From contig JAJJLU010000766.1 in assembly GCA_023807065.1 (NCBI GenBank), forward strand, positions 1 through 19,563: DNA of 19,563 bases, in the 5' to 3' direction. The position numbers and the translations under genes were made by a program. The notes under the pieces are model-generated. The model searched no databases, was not told the origin of the DNA, and saw only the letters and a list, made by a program, of their open reading frames with translations. This DNA comes from Isotricha intestinalis. Taxonomy: Eukaryota > Ciliophora > Litostomatea > Vestibuliferida > Isotrichidae. Shown here piece by piece: positions 1-9,574 of this stretch. The first letter of the stretch is position 1; each line of letters opens with the position of its first letter.

Positions 1-42
1 CCCAATCCCCAATCCCCCATACCCAATACCCAATACCCAATA
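1..42. repeat. Telomere-like C-rich repeat array at the window's left edge
   Basis: The first 42 bases are a run of 6-7 base units: CCCAAT, CCCCAAT, CCCCCAT and then three copies of ACCCAAT. This is the only C-rich tract in an otherwise extremely AT-rich window. The C-rich strand runs 5' to 3' into the sequence, which is the orientation of a left chromosome end (G-rich strand TTGGG-type at the 3' end). The units vary in the number of C residues. The array is short and abuts the window edge, so it could be the inner end of a longer telomere or an internal degenerate tract. Ciliate telomeres are C/A-rich on this strand (for example CCCCAA in Tetrahymena); the extra T is not that exact unit. Confidence 0.6.
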
Positions 43-258
43 TATTTAATTTATAGAATAAATAATAATAAATTATGAATAAAAATAATTCTTTAATTAT
101 ATATAAAAAAAAGGAAATAAAAATTTATATAAAAATATTATTATAGAACATTCAAGAAATATTATACATTTTTTTCATAGAATTTATAAATTATAATTAA
201 TTCAAAATTCCAAATTCCAAATTTTAAATTTTTATTTTTAATTTTTTTAATTAAATTA
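43..258. promoter_or_regulatory. Subtelomeric leader upstream of the first gene
   Basis: About 215 bases of almost pure A/T separate the telomere-like array from the first start codon. Short direct repeats of the form AAATTCC lie near 204-225, just before the gene. No recognisable promoter motif was found. Such a short subtelomere before the first gene is typical of gene-sized or small macronuclear chromosomes in ciliates, but this is an inference. Confidence 0.3.
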
Positions 259-3200
259 ATGGAAAATAAAAATAAAGGAAATACTAAATATGATTTAATT
301 TTAAGCAAAATTTTTGATATAAAAGTTAAGCAAGGATTTGAACTTAAAATTGCTTATATTGATGAAAAAAAATATTTAAAAACATTATATTTTTTAAAAG
401 ATAAAAAAGTATTTATTTTAAATATTTCAAACAAAAAAATTGAAGAACTAAATTTCACAAAAAGCCATGAGGTTCTTTATATAACAGGCAATAATAATCA
501 CACTTTTTTAATTTGTATTTTTAGGAATTGCAAAATTTTTGCAATTGATTGTCAAAAAAATATAATTTATTTTAAAAACCTTCAAAATGTACCAATAAAT
601 TCAGATTCAAAAGGAAATGCATTAAAAACAGAAAAAAAAGAAAATGAATCCTCAATGAATGATGAAAAGATCTTTTCTCCTAATTTAGAATTATGGGCTA
701 ATGAAAATTTAAATAAAATAGTAATTTATACAGGAACTCAAATAATAATTTGGTACCAATCTATTATTAAAGAAAAAATTAGTTCTGGAAAAAAATTAAT
801 AAATGAAGCAATTGGATATCATATATATATACAACTTCAAGAAGAAAGACAAACTCTTTTAGAAAAATTAAAGAAAAAATTTGAATCATTTGATGAAAAT
901 GTGTGTTGTATTTTTAAGAATTCATATTATTTAGGTTCATTTATATATATTTTTTATATATTATTAATTCCTTTGGAAGAAAAAGGTAAATTCTATTCAA
1001 AAATAATTATTGTGAATTATTTATTTTTTTTTGATAAGGATAATCATTTTAAATCTAATGATACAAATAAAGACCCTAATATTAATAAAGAATTTAAAAC
1101 TAAGTTTTCTTCAAAATATATTTATACTTATTTAATAAATCAATCCGATAAAGATGATGAAGATTTAAGTTTAAATATTAATAATGAAAAAATAAATTCA
1201 AAAAAAAAAATTTGTTCTAAATCAAATATAAGAGGAACAATAATTGCAATTGGAATAAATTATATTAATGAAGCAAATGTAACATTAGCATATTATTTTA
1301 TTGACACTTATCATTTTACTTCTTATAAAATAGTATCATTATTTCCAAATAAAAAATTTAAAGTTTGGATTGAAGATATTGAATGGATATATGATGATTT
1401 ATTTCTTCTAGTTCAATTTTCTCATGGTTATTTAACTATCTTGAATACTAATTTTCAGGTAATATCATTTATTGATTCATCTAATTCTTTTACAAATCTT
1501 TCAAATACTGATATTATTTCAATTCCAAATACATTTTTAAATTTATATAATAAAATAGAAGACTTTACAGGTAATATCAGATTATTATCTTCTAAAAATT
1601 GTGCTAGAGGGAATTCACAATATTTTGCTTTATTTTCAAATAATAATATCATTGGGTTTCAAATGTTAAATACTTTTATTTCTTATGAAGATAATTTATT
1701 AAACACTAATATTAATCCTTCAGCTTTTGATGATTTTATATATAATTTGCAATACTTACAATTACATAATTATTGTTTAGATAGTACAAAAAATATTTTA
1801 CTATTTGATAAATTACATAATTTCATTCTTATGAATTTTGGAGAAATGTTTACTAGAGAAACAGCAAATGAAAATATTTTCCAAAATGAAAATATTTCTT
1901 CTCTTATTAAATCCTTTATTAAATTCATTTCAATTTATAGAAATCTAAATTTAATTCATGAAACTAATTTATCTCTTTTATCTTATTTAATTATTATATG
2001 TAATGATTTTTTTTTTTATCTTCTCAAATTAAAAGAAATTTGGTTAGCTTTCCTTTTTATAGAATTAAGTGAAAAATATATATTAAAACAATTTAGATTT
2101 AAAACTTTAAAAAATAAAAATAATGAAGAGCAAATGTTAAAAAATCAAAGTAGTTATTTAATATTTCATCCTTATTATATTCCAAATATTTCCTTAAAAT
2201 GTTATAATAAAATAACAAATTATAGTTTATTTTCAAAATTAAGACTTATTCTAATATTTAATGCATTGATTGAATTTAGAAATAATCAAGCTTTAAATAT
2301 AAATGTATTATATTTTATTTTAGCAAAAGTAACAATCAGTAAATTAAAAAAACATAATTTATTAGACGATATTAATTTAATATTAAAAGTAATAATTAGA
2401 AATTGGAAATATTTAAAAAGTGAAAATATAAAAGCCGGAGGAGAAGAATATGTTTTAAACGGATTAACAATGAATCAAAGGGCAGAGTTATTATCATTTT
2501 TATTAAAAAATAATACTAATTGTTTAACAATATCAAGGAAAAATCCATATCCCAAACATAAACCAAGTGAATTTAAACCAAGAATAGAATTTTTCACTGA
2601 TTTTTATTCTCTAGATGAATTACAAAACTTTAATCCAAAAAATGAAACATACTGTAATGGAGACGAAGATACTTTAATTAGTGAATATAATTATATGAAT
2701 AATATTGGAATGATTCAAAAATGGATACTCCTTTTTACTAATGGATTATATTATGATTTATTTGAAGATTATAAAGAATATTTAAACAATCATTTAAAAC
2801 AAACTGTGGCTTATATTATAAATAAAAAACCTGAAAACATTTCTCCTGATGGACTAAATTTATCCAAAATTATATATTTTAATTTATTCTTTTTTGCTGT
2901 TTCAATTGCAGATTTTATTGAAAGTTTTTTAAAATTTTATATTAACACAAAAAAAATCATTTATAATAAAAATGAAAAATTTTTTTCTTTTGTTTCACCT
3001 TCTAATATCCCTTTTATTATTTATGAATTTTATGCTTATAATATTGAAATGCCAACAAATAAAAAAGAAGATATTGATGAAATACAAGAAAAAGAAATTC
3101 CTTCTACATCTTATTCTTTATATTGTAGTTTAATTGAACTTATTAAAAAAAATAAAATGAAATTTAATATTTCTTTAAATGAAGTTTTTGATTTTGGAGA

Positions 3201-5610
3201 TTTTCTTTTAGGAAATGGATTTAAAATTTATACTACTAAAAGTAATAATGACCTTACTATTAATTCAAAAGATAATTCAAATGGATTATATGTTTATGCT
3301 ATTCTATTATTTTTTGTTTTTTTAATACATAAATTTTCTGCCTTTTACTTTCTATCAGAAGAACATAAAGATTTAATATTTAAGTCAATTCAAATCCTTG
3401 ATATTAGATTAAAAAGAGAAATTTATGAAATGATATTTTTAATTTTAAATGGATATGTTCGTTATTACATTTATAAACAAATTGAAAGAATTAATATTAA
3501 AGAAACTTTAAATCCTGATGAAATGAAAAATTTTGAAATTATACTTAGTTTTTATAAAAGCCTTTTGAGTAAATTTATTTTTGAGGAAAGTTTTAAAGTC
3601 AGACAAAATATTCATGAATTAATTGCCATTGTTCCAGATTTAATTCAATTCCAATTTATTGAAAATACTTTAAGAAATGAATATTTAGAATTGTATACTA
3701 AATTTTCAGATGATATTTTTGCTTTACATAAAGACATTTTAAATCAAGATAATTTTAATAAAAATATGAAAGTTAATAATTTTTTTGAAAGTTTATGCTC
3801 AAATAATTCTTCAATGACAGTTTTAGAAATTATTTTTGGAGAAAAATTTCAAGATTTAAAAGATAATTTTAAACAAAGTGTTTCTGTGATAATTTCTTTA
3901 ATTTTTAATACAAATAAGGAATATTCATTTAATTTCTTAAATGATTCTAATACAGTATTAAGTATAATTCAAAATAAAAAGAACAATTTTGAACCTTATA
4001 TTTTATTTGATAATATTATTCAAGGTAATATTGATAAATATAAAAATTATTATAAGGATTCGGATTATTCATCTAAACTTATAATAAAAATTAAAATTAT
4101 TATAATAAGATTTATTCATTTGATGAATATACTTTATATTAAATATAAGATTTTAACTATTAATCCTTTTACAGATATTTCCAATTATTTAAAATTATTT
4201 GCTTTTCTTTTAATTTTTGAAAAAAATGAAGAAAAATTTTATGAACATGTTCAACAATTAATAAATTGTTTAAATGAATTATATCTTAATAATTCAAACG
4301 AAAAAATAGAATCAAAATCAATATTAGAAATTTTAAAATTCCTTTATATTTCTCTTATATCACGAAATAATGTAGAATTAAAACAATTTTCAAAATTTGA
4401 AAACTTGGTTAAAGAAAAGAATTCTCTTTTATATGAAGATTATTCAAATTATACAAAAACAATATCAATTTTATTTGAGAAACTTCATATTTTACATTCA
4501 GAATATAATGAAGATTTATTGTTATGTTTATATTTAACAAATAGATTTTATATGAAAACAACAGGAGTAGTTTATACTCAAATGACAGGATATGCAAATA
4601 GTATAAATAAACCACTTTTCTTTAAATTAACAAGAGAAAAATACGTTATTTTTTCTGAAAAATTTAGTAATTTAACAAATATACACAATAATAGTATTAT
4701 TGAATTCAGAGATAATTGGGAACTTATTCATAATCATCCAATTTATAATATGATTATCACTGATAAATTTAAAGCAAGAGGTTATTTTAATAAAGAAAAA
4801 TTTGAAATGATGATGACTGAAAGACAAAAAAATGAAGATTTTTCAAAATATTTAAAAATCGGGAAAAAAGGAACACAAAATCTAATTCAGAGAAATATTC
4901 AATATATATTGGATAAAACAAAATATAAAGAAATAATACAAGATACTGAAAATAATACAATTGAATCTAATTCAGATAATAATAATTCTCATAGTACAAT
5001 AGTATTTGATTTTCATCCTTTAAAAATTAAATATATTGATGATGAAAAAGATTATTCAGATTCAAGAGATGATGATTTAAATAATAGTATAATTCATTTA
5101 AATCATGAAAAAGTAAAGAACAATAAAAGAAAACACCGTCATTATCATCATCATAGACATAGAAAATATTCTGGAATTGAATTATTTATTATGTATATTA
5201 AAAGAGTTTTCTTTGAACAATTTTTAACTTCTGTTTTTGAAAAATTCAGATTATCTGTTACACGTCAAGAATTAGAAGAAATTTCAATTTTTAATGTTTC
5301 TTTAAAAGATAAAAAAGTGTATAAATCAAAATTAAAAGAAAAATTTTTATCCACCAAAGATATGTTTCATTCTGATGATTATTATAATAATTTAAATTTT
5401 TTAAAAAGTTTTGATGTAATAAAAGTTAATAAATATAAAGTTGGAATTAGTGAAAATTCTAAATTTTTTGCAGACTTAGTTAAAAATAAAAAAACTAAGC
5501 ATATAGGTGAAAGTGTAAAGGAAAAAATAAAAAATATTCAAGATAAAATCAGTGAATATGAAATTATCATGAAAAATTTAAATAGAGATTTCAATTCTTT
5601 AAATAAATAA
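259..5610 (+). CDS. CPLANE1 (JBTS17)-like large ciliary scaffold protein
   Basis: This single-exon gene encodes 1783 residues. The N-terminal part reads as degenerate WD40 beta-propeller sequence: short hydrophobic strands ending in phrases such as KIVIYTGTQIIIWYQ (about residues 155-170) and WIEDIEWIYDDLFLLVQF (about 370-387), followed by GYLTILN. The order and spacing resemble the N-terminus of animal CPLANE1, where a W-x-x-DI-x-W-x-x-D-x-LFL phrase is followed by G-x-L. The remainder is helical, hydrophobic-rich sequence of solenoid type. A basic His-rich cluster (KRKHRHYHHHRHRK) lies at about 1624-1637 and the C-terminus is Lys-rich coiled coil. In animals CPLANE1 acts at the ciliary base with other CPLANE proteins in recruiting intraflagellar-transport components. 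The start is the first ATG after an A/T-only leader; the stop is TAA. The length is well below animal CPLANE1 (about 3200). The assignment rests on eye alignment of the N-terminus; another WD40-solenoid ciliary protein is possible. Confidence 0.5.
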   Translation: MENKNKGNTKYDLILSKIFDIKVKQGFELKIAYIDEKKYLKTLYFLKDKKVFILNISNKKIEELNFTKSHEVLYITGNNNHTFLICIFRNCKIFAIDCQKNIIYFKNLQNVPINSDSKGNALKTEKKENESSMNDEKIFSPNLELWANENLNKIVIYTGTQIIIWYQSIIKEKISSGKKLINEAIGYHIYIQLQEERQTLLEKLKKKFESFDENVCCIFKNSYYLGSFIYIFYILLIPLEEKGKFYSKIIIVNYLFFFDKDNHFKSNDTNKDPNINKEFKTKFSSKYIYTYLINQSDKDDEDLSLNINNEKINSKKKICSKSNIRGTIIAIGINYINEANVTLAYYFIDTYHFTSYKIVSLFPNKKFKVWIEDIEWIYDDLFLLVQFSHGYLTILNTNFQVISFIDSSNSFTNLSNTDIISIPNTFLNLYNKIEDFTGNIRLLSSKNCARGNSQYFALFSNNNIIGFQMLNTFISYEDNLLNTNINPSAFDDFIYNLQYLQLHNYCLDSTKNILLFDKLHNFILMNFGEMFTRETANENIFQNENISSLIKSFIKFISIYRNLNLIHETNLSLLSYLIIICNDFFFYLLKLKEIWLAFLFIELSEKYILKQFRFKTLKNKNNEEQMLKNQSSYLIFHPYYIPNISLKCYNKITNYSLFSKLRLILIFNALIEFRNNQALNINVLYFILAKVTISKLKKHNLLDDINLILKVIIRNWKYLKSENIKAGGEEYVLNGLTMNQRAELLSFLLKNNTNCLTISRKNPYPKHKPSEFKPRIEFFTDFYSLDELQNFNPKNETYCNGDEDTLISEYNYMNNIGMIQKWILLFTNGLYYDLFEDYKEYLNNHLKQTVAYIINKKPENISPDGLNLSKIIYFNLFFFAVSIADFIESFLKFYINTKKIIYNKNEKFFSFVSPSNIPFIIYEFYAYNIEMPTNKKEDIDEIQEKEIPSTSYSLYCSLIELIKKNKMKFNISLNEVFDFGDFLLGNGFKIYTTKSNNDLTINSKDNSNGLYVYAILLFFVFLIHKFSAFYFLSEEHKDLIFKSIQILDIRLKREIYEMIFLILNGYVRYYIYKQIERINIKETLNPDEMKNFEIILSFYKSLLSKFIFEESFKVRQNIHELIAIVPDLIQFQFIENTLRNEYLELYTKFSDDIFALHKDILNQDNFNKNMKVNNFFESLCSNNSSMTVLEIIFGEKFQDLKDNFKQSVSVIISLIFNTNKEYSFNFLNDSNTVLSIIQNKKNNFEPYILFDNIIQGNIDKYKNYYKDSDYSSKLIIKIKIIIIRFIHLMNILYIKYKILTINPFTDISNYLKLFAFLLIFEKNEEKFYEHVQQLINCLNELYLNNSNEKIESKSILEILKFLYISLISRNNVELKQFSKFENLVKEKNSLLYEDYSNYTKTISILFEKLHILHSEYNEDLLLCLYLTNRFYMKTTGVVYTQMTGYANSINKPLFFKLTREKYVIFSEKFSNLTNIHNNSIIEFRDNWELIHNHPIYNMIITDKFKARGYFNKEKFEMMMTERQKNEDFSKYLKIGKKGTQNLIQRNIQYILDKTKYKEIIQDTENNTIESNSDNNNSHSTIVFDFHPLKIKYIDDEKDYSDSRDDDLNNSIIHLNHEKVKNNKRKHRHYHHHRHRKYSGIELFIMYIKRVFFEQFLTSVFEKFRLSVTRQELEEISIFNVSLKDKKVYKSKLKEKFLSTKDMFHSDDYYNNLNFLKSFDVIKVNKYKVGISENSKFFADLVKNKKTKHIGESVKEKIKNIQDKISEYEIIMKNLNRDFNSLNK

Positions 5611-5677
5611 TTAAATAATATAATATTCTAAAAATTGTATAAAATAGTATTTTTAAAAACATTTAAAATATTAAAAT

Positions 5678-7612
5678 ATGCGCCCATTCAATTCAGGATT
5701 TAGTAAATTGAAAAATACTAAAAATGTAAATAAAGAGAAATTAATGATAAGTTTTAGAGAAAAATCCATTAATTCTTTAAAATTAAGAATTAATTATGAA
5801 TTAATGTATGAAGCTTTTTATATTGCAAATTTATTTTATGATATGAATGAAACATCTAAACATAAAAATGATAAAAGTTTTTATATTCTAAATAGAAAAT
5901 GGTTTGAAAGTTGGAAAAAATATGTTCATTTTGATAAATATATGTATTTTCATTCAAAATATTTATCTATTAATTCTTTACCAATAAGACCAAGAGAAGC
6001 ACCAATGAAAGAAATATTTGAAAAATTAAAATCTAATCCAAAAATAAGAGATAATTTATATCATTATTTTAATTCTCTTTTTCTAACTGATAATAGTGGG
6101 AATTTTCCAGGAATTATTACAAATAAATTATTATTATATGATAAAAAGGATTCATATTTCAATTTAGATAATAAAGATAGTAATTATAATTATAATATAG
6201 ATGAAAAATATATTTATGGAAGAGATTATTTGATAGTTACTAGAGATATTTGGAAATTTTTTCAATGTGTTTATGGTGGAAAAGAAATAAGAAGATATAA
6301 TTTAAATAGAGAATTATATAATAATCAATTTAAAAATTTCTCCTATAATAATAATATAAATGATTTAAAAACTCAAAAAGGAGTAATTTTAGTAGAAGCA
6401 AAATTAAAAACCATAAACACAATAATTATAAGAAGTAATTTTAAATCAGATGTAAGAAATCATAAAATTATTCCTTTTATAGTAGATGCTCCCAAATATA
6501 TTTATGTTTCACATAAATTTACAATACAGAAACTAAAAGAAAAAATAAAAGAAATGGTCATAAATTTTAGAGGAAGAAATTCAGATGAACTTAGATTATG
6601 GATATTAAAGGATAAATCTTATCTAACTTTTGTTGATGATTTATATCAAGATTTTAAAAAAAATATATATTCTGAATTAAAATTTCCAGGAATTTCATTA
6701 GATAATTTTGGTTTAAATACAAAAATAGAAGATTTAGGAAATATAATTTTAAAAAATGTAATAATTGTTGTTGAATCTAAGATTCATATGGGAATAAGAG
6801 GGGAAGAAAGATATATATTTCAAAAAGATAATTTAAATCAGAAAAGTGAAAATTTCAAAGATATAGGTTCTAAAATTAAAGAAGGAAAGAACTTAAATGA
6901 TGAGGTTTTGAAATATAAAAATTCATTATATGAAAAAATTTTTTATAAAAACACACCTGGTGGTTATTCAAAGGATAATTTCGTCATTAAAAATTATTTC
7001 AAACAAAAATATCAATTAGAAAAAATTTCCAGAATGGATGAAAAAGATATTAAAAATTTTATTGAAAAAATTTCAGATTATAATAACGAAAACAATACCA
7101 AATTAAAAGATTTATTTATAGAAGAAGTATATAATTTAAAAGAAAATATGGATTTAATTATTGATGAATCTGAATTAATTACAAAAGTAGAAGGGATTTA
7201 TTCTAATATGTTTGAAAAAGAAAAAAAGCAACCTGATTTAAATCTAACCATGGATATGATTATGAAAAAAAGAAAAAGAAAAGAATTCGAAGAAGAAAAT
7301 AATAAATATTTAAGTAATTCTTTTAGAAGAAATAATAATAATGAAATCATTCAAATTCTAGATTCAAGTTCAGAAGAAAAAAGTGAAAATGAAAACAATA
7401 ATTTTCCCAAAGAAGTTGGAATTACTGAAAAATATAATAAAAATTTTGAATTAGAAGATGATCATGAAAAAAATTTCTTTTGTAATTATTGTGAAAAAAA
7501 TTTGGACCAAGATTTTATTATTTGTGAGAGGTGTGGAAAAGTTAAATATTGTAATATTATATGCAAAAATAAAGATAATAGATTTCATTCTAAAAATTGC
7601 AATTCTGAGTAA
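5678..7612 (+). CDS. DUSP - ubiquitin-like - MYND finger protein (non-catalytic USP-like)
   Basis: The 644-residue product carries a DUSP domain at about residues 68-210, recognised by the W75/W79 start, the FPGIITN phrase (143-149) and GRDYLIVTRDIWKFFQCVYGG (from 181), which is the classic G-x-DY-x-x-V-x-x-x-x-W-x-x-x-x-x-x-YGG end. Residues about 235-385 look like the ubiquitin-like fold that follows DUSP in USP4/USP15-type deubiquitinases. The C-terminus is a complete MYND zinc finger: C602-x2-C605, C616-x2-C619, C625-x3-C629, H637-x3-C641. No USP protease Cys box (G-x-x-N-x-GN-x-C) or His box is present, so it should not cleave ubiquitin; a protein-interaction role is inferred. A KKRKRKEFEEE stretch near 527 may be a nuclear signal. 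It lies 67 bp after the upstream gene on the same strand and ends with TAA. The DUSP and MYND calls are firm; the UBL is probable. Confidence 0.8.
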   Translation: MRPFNSGFSKLKNTKNVNKEKLMISFREKSINSLKLRINYELMYEAFYIANLFYDMNETSKHKNDKSFYILNRKWFESWKKYVHFDKYMYFHSKYLSINSLPIRPREAPMKEIFEKLKSNPKIRDNLYHYFNSLFLTDNSGNFPGIITNKLLLYDKKDSYFNLDNKDSNYNYNIDEKYIYGRDYLIVTRDIWKFFQCVYGGKEIRRYNLNRELYNNQFKNFSYNNNINDLKTQKGVILVEAKLKTINTIIIRSNFKSDVRNHKIIPFIVDAPKYIYVSHKFTIQKLKEKIKEMVINFRGRNSDELRLWILKDKSYLTFVDDLYQDFKKNIYSELKFPGISLDNFGLNTKIEDLGNIILKNVIIVVESKIHMGIRGEERYIFQKDNLNQKSENFKDIGSKIKEGKNLNDEVLKYKNSLYEKIFYKNTPGGYSKDNFVIKNYFKQKYQLEKISRMDEKDIKNFIEKISDYNNENNTKLKDLFIEEVYNLKENMDLIIDESELITKVEGIYSNMFEKEKKQPDLNLTMDMIMKKRKRKEFEEENNKYLSNSFRRNNNNEIIQILDSSSEEKSENENNNFPKEVGITEKYNKNFELEDDHEKNFFCNYCEKNLDQDFIICERCGKVKYCNIICKNKDNRFHSKNCNSE

Positions 7613-8205
7613 TAATAATTATTATTAACATATTTAATACACAAAATATTATATAACTTTTTTAAAATTTAAATTATTATCAATATAAAAAATAAAAAAC
7701 AAAAATTAACACATTCGCTTTTTTGAGATAGTTTTGTTTAAACTTTGTTATAAATTTTATACTTTCTTTATAACTGGTTTTAATTTATTCCATTTATATT
7801 CTCTCTTAAACATTTTTTTATGAAGAAATTCTATTAATACACCCATATTGAAAAAAGAAAAAAAATAAATAATTTTTCAAGATTAAATCTATAGATTTAA
7901 TTTTAAAAAATTCTTGATTTATTTTCTTTTAATTTTGGAGAAATTGGGGATTATATTTTCTTCATCTTTTCTTTCTTGTTATTTTTTCAATTTTTATCAT
8001 CATCTATCAATTATTTTTTCATTTTATTTGAAAAAAAAATAAAATATTAATAAATTATTTTTGAATTTGAATTCTATTTATAATCATTATTAAATTTTAC
8101 TTTTCCATGAATAAATTTACAATAAAAAAAATAAATCAAGCATTTATAGACTATATTAAATCAATAAATAATATAATATTTTTCCTATATATTAATAATT
8201 ATTTA
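7613..8205. other. Gap between convergent genes, no established gene
   Basis: These 593 bases separate two genes that run towards each other, so they should hold both 3' ends and polyadenylation regions. The stretch is A/T-rich with one striking 42-bp palindrome (7871-7912). A minus-strand reading of 39 sense codons ends in TAA at 7757 (open from 7876, ATG at 7846); its 29-residue Met-started part includes the phrase EYKWNKLKPVIKK, which looks coding-like, but no family is recognisable and it is too short to call a gene. Confidence 0.4.
7871..7912. repeat. 42-bp near-perfect palindrome (cruciform/hairpin)
   Basis: The two 21-base arms (7871-7891 and 7892-7912) pair at 19 of 21 positions with no spacer. 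The central 20 bases (7882-7901, ATTAAATCTATAGATTTAAT) are a perfect palindrome; the mismatches are 7881/7902 and 7878/7905. It lies roughly midway between two convergent genes, where a symmetrical 3'-end or transcription-stop signal would serve both, but that role is inference. Confidence 0.7.
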
Positions 8206-9180
8206 TTAAAATTTTGAAATATTTGCTTTAAATTCATTAATTAATATCATTGCAAGAGATTCATGATTATTATTTTGTGCTATTCTCACAGGAGTATCAC
8301 CTAATATATTTTTTTCATTGACATCTCCTCCTTTTTTTATTATTTCCTTTGACATTTCAATCAATCCCATTTTACAACTTATCATTAAAGGTGACATATC
8401 AGATTTATTCTTTATATTAATATTAATTTCTGAATTATTTGAATATCTAAATAAAATTTTTAATAAATTTATTCTATTATGTTTAACTATACAATGAATT
8501 AATCTATCATTTGTTTCTTTATTTAATATTGAATTATTAAAGTCAAAATTATGTAATATACTTTGTTTAAAAAATGTTTCATCATTATTTTCAATAGAAG
8601 TCACAACTTTTGAAATATTTTGATAAAATAAAAAATGATTTTCTTTTTCTAAAATTGGCATTATAGAATTACATTTTTGACACCTAAAAATTTTTCTTAA
8701 ACATTGTAGTGAATGTTCAATAAAATCATTAATTAAAATATCTTTTGTACAATTGGGGCATCTTTGAAATTTTGATGTTTCTTTTATTTCATTATTTTTA
8801 TTATTATTATTAATGTTAATATTATTATTAATATTTTTATTTAATTTAATCATTGGAGTTTGGGGTCTTATTCCATTATTTATAAATTCATTATCTTTAA
8901 TTTTTTCAAGAAGAGCATCTGTAGTAATTTTAAAATCATGAATTAAATCTTCTTTTTCTTTTTCCAATGAGTTTACATAACTTTTTAATTGAGTTATTTG
9001 TAAATTTTTATATGTTAAAATTTCTTCTTTTGACATTAAAAGGAGTTCATCATCTGATTTTTCTTTTAAATATTCAAATTTATTTATATAACCATTTGAT
9101 TCTTTTTCTAATTCTTCTTCCAAAGTTTTGGCAAAATTATCTTCTTCATCTTCTGGTGAGTTTAATTCAAATTTATCCAT
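8206..9180 (-). CDS. Coiled coil, TRAF-type zinc finger and ankyrin repeat protein
   Basis: The 324-residue product begins with an acidic, Lys/Glu-rich coiled coil (about residues 10-100), followed by a low-complexity Asn/Ile tract (115-130). A TRAF-type zinc finger follows: C141-x2-C144-x11-H156-x3-C160, then C167-x2-C170-x11-H182. The second unit lacks the expected final Cys; the residues after H182 are FLFYQN. From about 194 to the end are ankyrin-type helical repeats, clearest in SPLMISCKMGLIEMSKEII-KKGGDVNEKN and GDTPVRIAQNNNHESLAMIL. This combination suggests an adaptor or scaffold binding other proteins; no enzymatic domain is seen. The ATG is the first in frame and is followed upstream by A/T-rich noncoding sequence; the stop is TAA. 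The gene is convergent with the DUSP gene and divergent from the next one. I saw no in-frame intron that would restore the missing Cys. Confidence 0.8.
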   Translation of the reverse strand: MDKFELNSPEDEEDNFAKTLEEELEKESNGYINKFEYLKEKSDDELLLMSKEEILTYKNLQITQLKSYVNSLEKEKEDLIHDFKITTDALLEKIKDNEFINNGIRPQTPMIKLNKNINNNININNNNKNNEIKETSKFQRCPNCTKDILINDFIEHSLQCLRKIFRCQKCNSIMPILEKENHFLFYQNISKVVTSIENNDETFFKQSILHNFDFNNSILNKETNDRLIHCIVKHNRINLLKILFRYSNNSEININIKNKSDMSPLMISCKMGLIEMSKEIIKKGGDVNEKNILGDTPVRIAQNNNHESLAMILINEFKANISKF

Positions 9181-9574
9181 AATTTTTTAATATTTATTTA
9201 TTATTTTTAAAATTTTTATTTATAGTTTAATACCTAAATGAATTATTTGATTTATTCTTTTTTCAATCATCTAAAAATTCTTTTATTACTTTTTATTGTT
9301 TTGATATGTTAATTTTTTGGTCTCATATTCAATTACCTTATTGATATATTGATGATATTGAATTTTGTTTAATAAATGAATTTCTCAAATAAAAAATATT
9401 TTCATAATTGAATTTTTGTCTAATGAAAATTAATTTAAGATAATTGAAAGTATTATTAACTTTTAATTGTAAATAATTTGATATTCATAAATTCATTTAT
9501 AAAAACAAACTTTATATATTTTTAAATATTAAAGATGAATTTTATATTATTATGATAATTGCTTTTTTTATTGT

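Noticed and set aside
8967..9182. 71-codon plus-strand frame over the start of the ankyrin protein
   Set aside because: It is antisense to the N-terminal coiled coil and hydrophobic only because it mirrors Lys/Glu codons.
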